A DNA stretch of 64,000 nt from NCBI GenBank assembly GCA_013141175.1, contig JABFRN010000001.1, positions 1,751,444 through 1,815,443 on the forward strand, given 5' to 3'. This stretch comes from Lysobacter sp. GTDB lineage: Bacteria > Pseudomonadota > Gammaproteobacteria > Xanthomonadales > Xanthomonadaceae. Positions 25,760-33,775 of this stretch are shown here, in pieces. The position numbers were made by a program, and so were the translations under genes. A model generated the notes under the pieces. The model did no database searches. It saw only the letters and a program-made list of their open reading frames with translations, and was not told where the DNA came from. How positions within the stretch are numbered: the first letter of the stretch is position 1; every line of letters starts with the position of its first letter.

Positions 25760-25774
25760 TCACCTCACAGGTGA
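25760..25774 (-). promoter_or_regulatory. Hairpin covering the Shine-Dalgarno sequence of the LysR gene
   Basis: TCACCT and AGGTGA form a perfect 6-bp inverted repeat with a 3-base loop, ending 2 bp before the ATG at 25757. On the mRNA the GAGGTG Shine-Dalgarno sequence would lie in one arm. This could lower translation or be a dyad bound by the regulator itself; the sequence alone does not separate these. Confidence 0.45.
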
Positions 25775-25919
25775 ATAAATATCTCTCAATTATCAACTAC
25801 CGGGACACGAGTGTACCGCGAATAATGTTGCTGTGTTCAACGGCGAGCGGATGATGGAAATGTCGATCCGTCGATGTGGGCGCAATACGTTTTCGTCGAT
25901 TTTTAAGGAATTTCACAGC

Positions 25920-26432
25920 ATGAAAATCATCACAGAGATCGTCGTCGACAAGCCCGTACGCATGGTTTGGGACGTACTGGGAAATCAATTCGGCAATGCC
26001 CATGTTTGGGGAAGCGCGCTGATCCATACCGAAGGCAGCGGCAGACAGTTGAGCGGACAGGTTTGCGAGAGCAGAACCTGCGACATCAAGGGGATGGGTC
26101 GTATCCGCGAGAATTTGCTGGAGTTCGACCCGGAGAATTTCGCGTTGAAGTACGAAGTAGTGCAAGGCTTTCCGTTTTTCGTCGAACGCGGCGTCAATCT
26201 GTGGACGTTGACGGAAGAAGGCGCCGCGACCCGGGTCAGATCCGTCGCCGAGATCACGACCAAAGGCATCGTCGGCGCGATGATGGCGCCGATGATGAAG
26301 ATGCAGATGACCGGGCTCATGCAGAAGCTGGTCGAAGACCTGAAGCACTATGTGGAAACCGGCATGCCACACCCGCGAAAACTGAAAGCGTTCGCCTCCA
26401 GAAAGCCAGCCAAAGGCCTGGAAGCGAGGTGA
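25920..26432 (+). CDS. SRPBCC (START/polyketide-cyclase-like) protein
   Basis: The 170-residue protein fits the SRPBCC helix-grip fold: an N-terminal strand MKIITEIVVDKPVRMVWDVL, a central sheet (RIRENLLEFDPENFALKYEVVQG, NLWTLTEEGAATRVRSVAEI) and a long C-terminal helix. These proteins bind hydrophobic ligands in a cavity. AAGGAA precedes the ATG. It is divergent from the LysR gene and likely under its control. No partner enzyme is present. Confidence 0.8.
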   Translation: MKIITEIVVDKPVRMVWDVLGNQFGNAHVWGSALIHTEGSGRQLSGQVCESRTCDIKGMGRIRENLLEFDPENFALKYEVVQGFPFFVERGVNLWTLTEEGAATRVRSVAEITTKGIVGAMMAPMMKMQMTGLMQKLVEDLKHYVETGMPHPRKLKAFASRKPAKGLEAR

Positions 26433-26487
26433 TTCGTACTGCAGTCAACGGCGGGTGATCGGGTCAGCGCTGAACAGCTGCGGCAGT

Positions 26488-28032
26488 CTATCCTGCCAGC
26501 ATGCGGATCATCCGATCGATTTTCCCGCGATACGGCGGCTTGATGAAATCGGTCGCGGTGAATCGCGCCTGCCACAGCACCGGCATCGCCTTGGTGAAGG
26601 CGTCGAAGCCGGCGCGGCCGTGGTACTGGCCCATGCCGCTGGGACCGATGCCGCCGAACGGCAGATTGCTCGCGGCGAAATGCAGCAGGGTGTCGTTGAC
26701 GGTGACGCCGCCGGCGATCAGTCGCGACAGAATGGTTTCGACGACGCTGCGGTCGTAGCTGAAGGGATACAGCGCCAGCGGCCGGTCGTGGCGTTCGACG
26801 TAAGCGAGCGCATCGTCGAGCGTCGCATAGCCGTGGATCGGCAAAATCGGCCCGAAGATTTCGTCCTGCATCACTTTCGCATCGTCGCCGGGTTCGATGA
26901 TCAGCGTCGGCGGAATCAGGTGTTCGGCGTCGGCGCGCGACGCATCGATGCCGGCGAGTTCGATCACCGTCAATCCGCGCGTGCGCGCATCGTCGATGTA
27001 ACCGCGCAGGCGCCGGTACTGGCCTGCGTTGATCACGCGGGTGTAATCGTCGGCCGCGCCCATGTCCGCACCGTAGCGTGCCTGCACCTGCGTGCGCAGT
27101 GCGTCGACCAGCGCATCGCGGCGCGCGGCGTCGATCAGGATGTAATCCGGCGCGATGCAGGTCTGGCCACCGTTGAACCACTTGCCGCTGGCGAGTCGCG
27201 CGGCGGCCTGTTCGATCGGGAAATCGGCGGCGATGATCGCGGGCGATTTGCCGCCGAGTTCGAGCGTGAGCGGGGTGAGATTCGGCGCGGCGGCGGCCAT
27301 CACCTTGCGCCCGACCGCAGTGGAACCGGTGAAGACCAGATGATCGAACGGCAGCGCCGAGAACGCCGCGCCCAGTTCGGCACCGCCCAGCGCGACTGCG
27401 ACGCGATCGGCCGGAAACACATCGGCCAGCAGCCGCTGCAGCCAGGCGCTGGTCTGCGGCGTGTGTTCGGACGGTTTCACGAACACGTGATTGCCGGCGG
27501 CGATGGCGGTCGCCAGCGGCACCAGCGCCAGATTCACCGGGTAATTCCACGGCGACATCACTCCGATCACGCCCACGGCTTCGTGCCGGATCCGCGCGCT
27601 GGCCGGCCACAGCCGCCAGCCCACGCTCGCGCGCTTCGGCCGCATCCAGCCGCGCAGATGGCGGCGCAGGTGATCGATCTCGCCGAGCACCGTCATGCCA
27701 TCGGCCAACAATGTTTCGTGCGCGGAGCGGTGGCCGAAATCGGCGCGCACCGCCGCCTCCATCTCGCCCATCCGCGCCTTGAACGCCGCCTTCAGCCGCG
27801 CCAGATCGTCCATCCGCTGCGCGTAGCCGGGCTTCTTCGCTCGCCACGCCTTGCGCAGACGGTCGAGGGTGGGCGCGAGTTCGGCGATCTCGTCCGCAGG
27901 CGGCGCGCGCCCACCCGCCGGGATTGGCGCGTCGTGGTCGCTGCCGGCGGCGTTGATCGCGACATTGGCGGCGGTGATGGCTGCATTCGCGGCGATGGTG
28001 GCGGTCGTGGCCGCAGTGACGGTCGTGTTCAT
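26488..28032 (-). CDS. Aldehyde dehydrogenase, coniferyl-aldehyde-dehydrogenase-like
   Basis: The 514-residue NAD(P)-dependent enzyme oxidises aldehydes to acids. Conserved parts are MSPWNYPVNLAL (159-170), FTGSTAVGRKVM, the general base Glu258 in LELGGKSP and the catalytic Cys292 in GGQTCIAPDY. The PLALYPFSYD and FGGIGPSGMGQYHG segments are characteristic of the CalB group. Residues 1-33 are a low-complexity Ala/Thr/Asn run with no homology expectation, so the real start may be further in. It is divergent from the carbonic-anhydrase-like gene 45 bp away. Confidence 0.9.
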   Translation of the reverse strand: MNTTVTAATTATIAANAAITAANVAINAAGSDHDAPIPAGGRAPPADEIAELAPTLDRLRKAWRAKKPGYAQRMDDLARLKAAFKARMGEMEAAVRADFGHRSAHETLLADGMTVLGEIDHLRRHLRGWMRPKRASVGWRLWPASARIRHEAVGVIGVMSPWNYPVNLALVPLATAIAAGNHVFVKPSEHTPQTSAWLQRLLADVFPADRVAVALGGAELGAAFSALPFDHLVFTGSTAVGRKVMAAAAPNLTPLTLELGGKSPAIIAADFPIEQAAARLASGKWFNGGQTCIAPDYILIDAARRDALVDALRTQVQARYGADMGAADDYTRVINAGQYRRLRGYIDDARTRGLTVIELAGIDASRADAEHLIPPTLIIEPGDDAKVMQDEIFGPILPIHGYATLDDALAYVERHDRPLALYPFSYDRSVVETILSRLIAGGVTVNDTLLHFAASNLPFGGIGPSGMGQYHGRAGFDAFTKAMPVLWQARFTATDFIKPPYRGKIDRMIRMLAG

Positions 28033-28077
28033 GGGGCGAGTTTAGAACGTGCCGCAGGGTCGTGCTTAAATGCGGCC

Positions 28078-28638
28078 ATGACCGACGCCCACCCCCTCAT
28101 CCGCCCCTACCTCCACCACCTGCCCGCGCTGGGCGAACGGGTCTACATCGATCCCGCCGCTGTCGTCATCGGCGACGTCGAACTGGGTGACGATGTCTCC
28201 GTGTGGCCCATGACGGCGATCCGCGGCGACGTGAATTTCATCCGCATCGGCGCACGTACGAACATCCAGGACGGCAGCATCGTCCACGTCAGCCACGACG
28301 GTCCGCACGCCAAGCTCGGCGGTTTCGCGACCCGGATCGGCAGCGATGTGACCATCGGCCACAAGGCGATCATCCATGCCTGCACCATCGAGGACGCGGC
28401 GCTGATCGGCATGGGCGCGATCATCCTCGACGGCGCGGTCGTGAAGACACACGCGTTCGTCGGCGCCGGTGCGCTGGTGCCGCCGGGCAAGGTCGTCGGC
28501 GAAGGCGAAATGTGGCTGGGCAGTCCGGCCAAGTTCGCGCGCAAGCTCAGCGAGGCCGAGATCGAAGCGCTGTACTACTCGGCGCAGCATTACGTGCGCT
28601 TGAAGGACGAATATCTGACGGGTCGGCCGAAGGCCTGA
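28078..28638 (+). CDS. Gamma carbonic anhydrase family protein (hexapeptide repeat)
   Basis: The 186-residue protein is a left-handed beta-helix made of hexapeptide repeats (VIGDVELGDDVSVWPMTAIRG, IGARTNIQDGSIVHVSHDGP). The three metal-binding His of the YrdA/CaiE-type gamma class are present in HVSHDG and GHKAIIHAC. Members may hydrate CO2 or act as inactive scaffolds. The downstream DUF2157 gene starts 2 bp after its stop, so it heads a four-gene unit. Confidence 0.92.
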   Translation: MTDAHPLIRPYLHHLPALGERVYIDPAAVVIGDVELGDDVSVWPMTAIRGDVNFIRIGARTNIQDGSIVHVSHDGPHAKLGGFATRIGSDVTIGHKAIIHACTIEDAALIGMGAIILDGAVVKTHAFVGAGALVPPGKVVGEGEMWLGSPAKFARKLSEAEIEALYYSAQHYVRLKDEYLTGRPKA

Positions 28639-28639
28639 C

Positions 28640-29662
28640 ATGGGCGATTGGCAGCGCTGGCGGGAGACGGTCGCGGACCAGGCGCGGCTGCGCGAGTGGC
28701 GCCGCGACGGTGTGCTGGACGCGGCTGCGACCGCCGCCGCGCGCAAAACGCTGGGCCCCGCGCCGGATGCCGCGCTGTGGCGCTGGTTTCTGGATCGTCT
28801 GGCGCTGTGGCTGGGCGTGGCGCTGTGCGCGGCCGGGGTGATCTGTTTCATCGCCGCCAATTGGGAACACATCGGCAAATTCACCCGCCTGTACGGGATG
28901 CAGGCGCTGGTGATCGCTGCCGTCGCGGTGGCGGCGCGCTTGGGTCTCGCGCGGCTCGGCGGACAGGCGGCGCTGTGGCTGGCGATGGTGCTGCTGGGCG
29001 GACTGCTGGCGCTGATCGGCCAGACCTACCAGACCGGCGCCGACACCTGGGAATTGTTCACGCTGTGGGCGGCGTTGGCGCTGCCCTGGGCGTTCGCCGG
29101 ACGGCATGCGGCACTCTGGCTGCTGTGGGTTGCGGTGGCGAACATCGCGCTGGGGCTGTGGGCCGACACGGCCGGCAGCGACTGGATGAACGACGAACGC
29201 AGCATGACCCTGGTGGGTCTGTTCGATCTCGCGCTGTATTGCCTCTGGAGTATCGCTGCGGCGCGCTGGGCCGAGTTCGCCGGCCATGCCGGGCCACGAT
29301 TGCTGGCCGCCGCCGCCCTGTTCTGCCTGAGTCCGCCGGCCATCCTCGCCGCGATCGACCACGTGGCGCCGGAATTCGGATACGAACTCTGCGCATGGCT
29401 GGCCGCCATCGCGGTGCTGACCGCGTTCGAGTTGCGCCGTCGCCGCGATCGCGCGGTGTTCGCGATGCTGCTGGTGGCGGCGATCGGCGTGAGTACGGTC
29501 TGGCTGTACCGGCTGGCGACGTATTTCCTGTTCACCCGTCATGACGAACCGGCCGCACTGTGGCTGGTGTTGGCCATGGTGGTGGTGGGCGAAGCGACCG
29601 CGGGCGCGCTGTGGCTGCGACGGATGGACCAACAGATGGAACATCGCGAGGCGCGCGCATGA
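28640..29662 (+). CDS. DUF2157 membrane protein
   Basis: The 340-residue protein has a soluble N-terminal 50 residues (WRETVADQARLREWRRDGVLD) and then about nine hydrophobic helices. The first segment, ICFIAANWEHIGKFTRL, is the DUF2157 signature (FxAANWxxI). Function is unknown. It overlaps the next gene (ATGA) and is part of a conserved trio with DUF4401 and GDYxxLxY proteins. Confidence 0.88.
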   Translation: MGDWQRWRETVADQARLREWRRDGVLDAAATAAARKTLGPAPDAALWRWFLDRLALWLGVALCAAGVICFIAANWEHIGKFTRLYGMQALVIAAVAVAARLGLARLGGQAALWLAMVLLGGLLALIGQTYQTGADTWELFTLWAALALPWAFAGRHAALWLLWVAVANIALGLWADTAGSDWMNDERSMTLVGLFDLALYCLWSIAAARWAEFAGHAGPRLLAAAALFCLSPPAILAAIDHVAPEFGYELCAWLAAIAVLTAFELRRRRDRAVFAMLLVAAIGVSTVWLYRLATYFLFTRHDEPAALWLVLAMVVVGEATAGALWLRRMDQQMEHREARA

Positions 29663-30744
29663 GCCTGCCGCACGAGACGCAAACGCTCTGGACACGTCTG
29701 CGCGCAGCCGGTGCGGTGGCCGGCGAAGCGCCCGCGCGCAACGACGGACTGCCGTGGTATCTGGCCGGTCTGATCGGCGTTTCCGCGTGGATCGCCGCGG
29801 GTCTGCTGTTCGGATTTTTCGCCACGCTGTTCGACCAGATCTGGAGGAGTCCTGACGTCGCCGTTGCAGCGGGTGCGCTGTGCATCGCCGCAGCGCTGGC
29901 CCTGCTGCGGATCGCGCGTGGCCGCGAATTTTTCGAACAGAGCGCCATCGCGCTGAGTCTGGTCGGCCAACTGCTGGTCGGCATCGGTTTCAGCGAATGG
30001 TTCGGCGATACCGCCGGTTGGGCCGGCAGCGCCGCCGTTGCGCTGGTGCTGTATGTATCGGGTGCGCAGACGATGCAGCGCTTCCTGTGCGGTGCGGTGT
30101 TCGCCGCAGCGGTGGTCGCGATCTGCAACGAACTCGATACCAGCGGTTACGGCCCATCGCGGATCACATTGCCGGTATTGGCATGGTTGGCATTCGCCGC
30201 GTGGTGGCGTGCGGAATACGAGGATCTGCGCACGTTGCCGGTGTCCCCGTTGGCGTGGGCGCTGAGTCTTGCGGCGCTGTCAATGGCCATCGTCGGCGAC
30301 ATGCTGTGGGCCGACAGCGCCGAAATTTGCGACTCGATGTTCCATGCTTGGGACGAGGACATCTACTCCGATTCCGACCCGTGCCTCCCGGCCTTCGGCT
30401 GGATCGAGCCTCTCGCCATGGCCATGCTGCTGCCGATGACAGCGCTGCGTCTGGCGGGGCCGTTTCGTCCGCTACCGCTGCTGTGCGCCATCGTGTTCGC
30501 ACTGGTCTGGCGGCATGTGCCGGGAGTGAACCTCGGCGTGATGTTGATGCTGGTCGCATTCGCGTCCAACCGACCAGCGCTGCTTGCAATCAGCGCGATC
30601 GGCACGGCGTTCTATCTGGTCCGTTACTACTACCAGCTCGATGTGCCATTGCTGGAAAAATCGCAGTGGCTGCTGGCCGGCGGCGTCGTGCTGCTGACGA
30701 TCCGCTTCGTGTTGATGCGCGCCGTACAGGGAGGCCGCACATGA
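29659..30744 (+). CDS. DUF4401-like membrane protein
   Basis: The 361-residue protein has a short soluble start and about ten hydrophobic helices (WYLAGLIGVSAWIAAGLLFGFF first). ISAIGTAFYLVRYYYQLDVPLLEKS near the end is the typical DUF4401 C-terminal motif (FYYxLxxTLLxKS type). Its ATG overlaps the DUF2157 stop, and its own stop overlaps the next start. Function unknown; probably a complex with both neighbours in the inner membrane. Confidence 0.85.
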   Translation: MSLPHETQTLWTRLRAAGAVAGEAPARNDGLPWYLAGLIGVSAWIAAGLLFGFFATLFDQIWRSPDVAVAAGALCIAAALALLRIARGREFFEQSAIALSLVGQLLVGIGFSEWFGDTAGWAGSAAVALVLYVSGAQTMQRFLCGAVFAAAVVAICNELDTSGYGPSRITLPVLAWLAFAAWWRAEYEDLRTLPVSPLAWALSLAALSMAIVGDMLWADSAEICDSMFHAWDEDIYSDSDPCLPAFGWIEPLAMAMLLPMTALRLAGPFRPLPLLCAIVFALVWRHVPGVNLGVMLMLVAFASNRPALLAISAIGTAFYLVRYYYQLDVPLLEKSQWLLAGGVVLLTIRFVLMRAVQGGRT

Positions 30745-31331
30745 AGCATTGGCGTTCGGTCCTGCTGTGGGGCGGTCTGCTGCTGGCACTGGTGGTGACC
30801 AATCACGGCATCGCCCAGCGCGAGCGGATTCTGTCCGATGGTCGCGTACTGCTGCTGGAACTGCAGCCGGTCGATCCGCGCTCGCTGATGCAGGGCGATT
30901 ACATGGCGCTGCGGTTTGCGGTGGCGGAAGACATCAGAAAAATACTGGAAGAGGACTGCGCCGGGACGCGCGAGCAAAGCGCGCCAGGTGCGGGCAACAC
31001 TGTCGCAGCGCTGAAGTGTTTTGGTGTTCATCATGATGGTGGCGGACCCCGGGTGCGCAAAGACGGTTACGCCGTGTTCGCACTCGATGCCGACGGCGCC
31101 GGCCGCTTCGTCCGCGTGCAGGCGACGCCGCGACCGGTCGCGCGCGGTGAAGTCGCGGTGCGTTATCGCCAGCGCAACTGGTGGGACATCCGCATCGCCA
31201 GCAATGCCTGGTTCTTTCCGGAAGGTCAGGCCGAGCGCTATGCGCCCGCGCACTACGGCGAATTGCGGGTGAACGACGACGGCGAGGCGTTGCTCACCGG
31301 CCTGCGCGACGACAAGCGCAAGCCGCTCTGA
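30741..31331 (+). CDS. GDYxxLxY-type membrane-anchored protein
   Basis: The 196-residue protein has one N-terminal helix (SVLLWGGLLLALVVTN) and a periplasmic domain holding the signature DPRSLMQGDYMALRF, which names the family. A second conserved patch is WFFPEGQAERYAPAHYGELRV. No enzymatic motif is known. It closes the four-gene unit, and a dispersed repeat follows its stop. Confidence 0.88.
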   Translation: MKHWRSVLLWGGLLLALVVTNHGIAQRERILSDGRVLLLELQPVDPRSLMQGDYMALRFAVAEDIRKILEEDCAGTREQSAPGAGNTVAALKCFGVHHDGGGPRVRKDGYAVFALDADGAGRFVRVQATPRPVARGEVAVRYRQRNWWDIRIASNAWFFPEGQAERYAPAHYGELRVNDDGEALLTGLRDDKRKPL

Positions 31332-31355
31332 ATCCGCAAAGCAGGGCAATCCATC

Positions 31356-31424
31356 CTGTGGGAGCGGCGGAAGCCGCGATCAATCGAATTCGGCGCTCTA
31401 TCGCGGCTTCCGCCGCTGCCACAG
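31356..31424. repeat. Inverted repeat, GTGGGAGCGGCGGAAGCCGC family
   Basis: Arms of 25 bp (31356-31380 and 31400-31424) pair with one mismatch around 19 bp. It is the GTGGG variant, matching the copy inside the ABC ATPase gene at 45218-45308. Located between convergent genes, where it may also act as a terminator. Confidence 0.88.
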
Positions 31425-31462
31425 AGAGATGGGTCATCGTGATCGCAGAGATCATTCGAGGA

Positions 31463-31744
31463 TCACGGACGCGTCGCAATCTCCAACAGCGCCAACGCCG
31501 CCATCGCCTCGTCGCGCGAATGACCGCACATCTCCAGCTCCGGCCGCAGCGAGGCGCAGAACCCCGGACGCTCGGGCCGGCCGAACAACCGGCAGCGCAG
31601 ATCGTCGTCCAGCTGTACGCATGGCATGCCGGCGGGTTTGCCGTGCGGCATGCCGGGAATCGGCGAGGCGATCGAGGGCGCGATGCAGCAGGCGCCGCAA
31701 CCCGGGCGGCAGTCCATCGGCGGTGGCGGGTGTGCGGCGGCCAT
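31463..31744 (-). CDS. YkgJ-family cysteine-cluster protein
   Basis: The 93-residue protein has the YkgJ Cys pattern: [15 protein letters not shown] at residues 11-25, [14 protein letters not shown] at 41-54 and [14 protein letters not shown] at 61-74. The eight Cys are likely to bind a metal or an iron-sulfur cluster. Function is unknown. It stands alone between the GDYxxLxY gene and the RDD gene. Confidence 0.9.
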   Translation of the reverse strand: MAAAHPPPPMDCRPGCGACCIAPSIASPIPGMPHGKPAGMPCVQLDDDLRCRLFGRPERPGFCASLRPELEMCGHSRDEAMAALALLEIATRP

Positions 31745-31937
31745 GGCGAAGATTCGTTTCGGAACGGTGGGAAATCAGCGGGTCGTCAAGGTAGAGTAAC
31801 CGCCGAATACGACGACAGACGACGGGATCCGGGGCACACAGGATGCGGGACAGAAGCGGGGCGACATCAAGGCGGCCGAACAGCGGCTGCGCATACACGC
31901 CGAAGGCAACTCGCCGCACCGTCGGGACCGTGGTTCG

Positions 31938-32636
31938 ATGACCGTTCGCGCGACCGCGCTCGACACCGTCCGCAATGTCTACACGCCCGAAGGCGTGGCC
32001 CTGCGCCTGCCGGCGGCGGGGCCGGTGCCGCGTTCGATCGCCTGGCTGATCGACACCGCGATCCGCTGGGGCATCCTGCTGGTGACCTCGCTGGTGGTCA
32101 GTCTGATCGGCAAGGCCGGCTACGGCATCTATCTGCTCGTGTATTTCATAGTGTTCTGGGGATATCCGATTCTCTGCGAAGTGCTGTTCGACGGACAGAC
32201 GCCGGGCAAGCGCGCGCTGGAGCTGCGGGTGGTTGCCGATGACGGCGCGCCGGTGGGTTGGCTGGCGTCGATCACCCGCAATCTGCTGCGCACCGTCGAC
32301 TTTCTGCCGGTGGGCTACGGCGTGGGCCTGGTCGCGGGGTTCGTCGATCCGTGGGGTCGGCGGCTCGGCGATATGGTCGCCAAGACCATGGTGATCCATG
32401 CGCCGCGCGACCGGCAGAGCCTGCGACCGCCGGTGGAGGGCGCGCAGGCGCCGCTGAAGCCGCTGCAGCAGCAGGAACAGGCGGCGGTGATCGCGTTCTC
32501 CGAGCGTGCGCCGCAACTCACCCAGGAGCGCCGCGCGGAGCTGGCCGACATCGCCGCGCCGGTGGTCGGCGTGGGCGGCGCGCTGGGCGTGCTGCGGCTG
32601 CAGGCGGTCGCCAATTGGCTGCTGGGGCGGCAATGA
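31938..32636 (+). CDS. RDD-family membrane protein
   Basis: The 232-residue protein has an RDD domain: SIAWLIDTAIRWGILL carries the Arg-x-x-Asp-like start (R..LIDT), then GYPILCEVLFDGQTPGKRALELRV and FVDPWGRRLGDMVAKTMVI. Three or four membrane helices are followed by a soluble tail of about 80 residues. It heads the six-gene chain that runs to 39123; each gene overlaps the next by 4 bp, or by GTGA at the last junction. Confidence 0.88.
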   Translation: MTVRATALDTVRNVYTPEGVALRLPAAGPVPRSIAWLIDTAIRWGILLVTSLVVSLIGKAGYGIYLLVYFIVFWGYPILCEVLFDGQTPGKRALELRVVADDGAPVGWLASITRNLLRTVDFLPVGYGVGLVAGFVDPWGRRLGDMVAKTMVIHAPRDRQSLRPPVEGAQAPLKPLQQQEQAAVIAFSERAPQLTQERRAELADIAAPVVGVGGALGVLRLQAVANWLLGRQ

Positions 32637-33775
32637 ATCGCACGTCCGCATCCAGCATGAAGCAGGCGGTGATGAAGCAGGAGGCGTTCGTCGCCCGGCA
32701 CGCCGCCGAATGGACCGAATTCGAGGCCTGGCTGGTCGCGCGCGGCGACAGCCCGCGCGAGGCGCGCCTGAAGCAGGCCCAGTGGCATGGACTGCGCGAC
32801 GAGGACGTGCCGGCACGGTATCGCCGGCTTTGCCAGCAATTGGCGCTGGCGCGCAGCCGCGGCTACAGCCCGCAGGTGGTGGAACGCCTGCAGGCGCTGA
32901 CCCAGCGCGGCCACGCGGTGTTCTATCGCGCGCCGCCGCCGCAGTGGCGCCGCGCGCTGGAATTCTTCCTCGCCGATTTTCCGCGCCTGGTGCGCGCGCA
33001 GCGCGGCTGCCTGCTGGCCGCGCTGCTGCTGTTCGTGGTGCCGCTGGTCGGTTCCTTCGTGGCGGTGCAGATCTCGCCCGAGCTGATCTACAGCGTGTAC
33101 GAACCCGGCGCGGTCGCCGGCATGGAAGAGATGTACGACCCCGCCGATCCGCAGCGCAAGCTCGGGCGCGAGAGCGGCGACGATCTGGCGATGTTCGGCT
33201 TCTATGTCATGAACAACGTCAGCATCGCCCTGCGCACCTTCGCCAGCGGGCTGATCGCGGGTGTCGGCACCATTTTCGTGCTGGTCATGAACGGGCTGAT
33301 GATCGGCGGTGTCGCCGGGCATCTGCAGGGCGTGGGTCACGGCGATCCGTTCTGGCGTTTCGTCGCCGGCCATTCGGCGCCGGAGCTCACCGCGATCGTG
33401 CTCGCGGGCGCCGCAGGCCTGAGGATCGGACTGGATCTGGTCGCGCCCGGGCGGCGACGGCGCGTCGATGCGCTGATCGAAGGCGGCAAGGTCGGCGCCA
33501 AGCTGTGCCTCGGCATCTTCGCGATGCTGGTGTTCGCCGCGTTCGTGGAAGCGTTCTGGTCGTCGATCGGCTGGATCCCGGCGATGGTGAAATTCACCGT
33601 CGGCGGCGTGCTGTGGACGCTGACCTTGCTCTGGCTGGCATTAGGCGGGCGAAGCGGATCCGCTAACGCGGCACCGCCGCGTGATCCGCTGAGCGCCCGG
33701 CCAAGGATGGCCGGGCCGGGCGATCCGAAGCTCGCAGCGTCGCGCCAGGGACGGCAACGAGACGCGTCGCCATGA
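32633..33775 (+). CDS. SpoIIM-family membrane protein
   Basis: The 380-residue protein has a helical cytoplasmic N terminus (about 115 residues) and five or six membrane helices. MNNVSIALRTFASGLIAGVGTIFVLVMNGLMIG and GHSAPELTAIVLAGAAGLRIG are the SpoIIM/DUF95 signatures. In this setting it is not a sporulation protein; the family accompanies MoxR-DUF58 loci in many Gram-negatives. The last 40 residues lack hydrophobic or conserved character and run through a hairpin repeat, so the tail is probably acquired. Confidence 0.88.
   Translation: MNRTSASSMKQAVMKQEAFVARHAAEWTEFEAWLVARGDSPREARLKQAQWHGLRDEDVPARYRRLCQQLALARSRGYSPQVVERLQALTQRGHAVFYRAPPPQWRRALEFFLADFPRLVRAQRGCLLAALLLFVVPLVGSFVAVQISPELIYSVYEPGAVAGMEEMYDPADPQRKLGRESGDDLAMFGFYVMNNVSIALRTFASGLIAGVGTIFVLVMNGLMIGGVAGHLQGVGHGDPFWRFVAGHSAPELTAIVLAGAAGLRIGLDLVAPGRRRRVDALIEGGKVGAKLCLGIFAMLVFAAFVEAFWSSIGWIPAMVKFTVGGVLWTLTLLWLALGGRSGSANAAPPRDPLSARPRMAGPGDPKLAASRQGRQRDASP
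33695..33716. repeat. Short hairpin repeat inside the 3' end of the SpoIIM gene
   Basis: GCCCGGCC (33695-33702) and GGCCGGGC (33709-33716) pair around AAGGAT. The GGCCaaggatGGCC core is reminiscent of Stenotrophomonas/Xanthomonas REP hairpins. It codes for part of the tail ARPRMAGPGDP of the SpoIIM protein. Confidence 0.65.
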
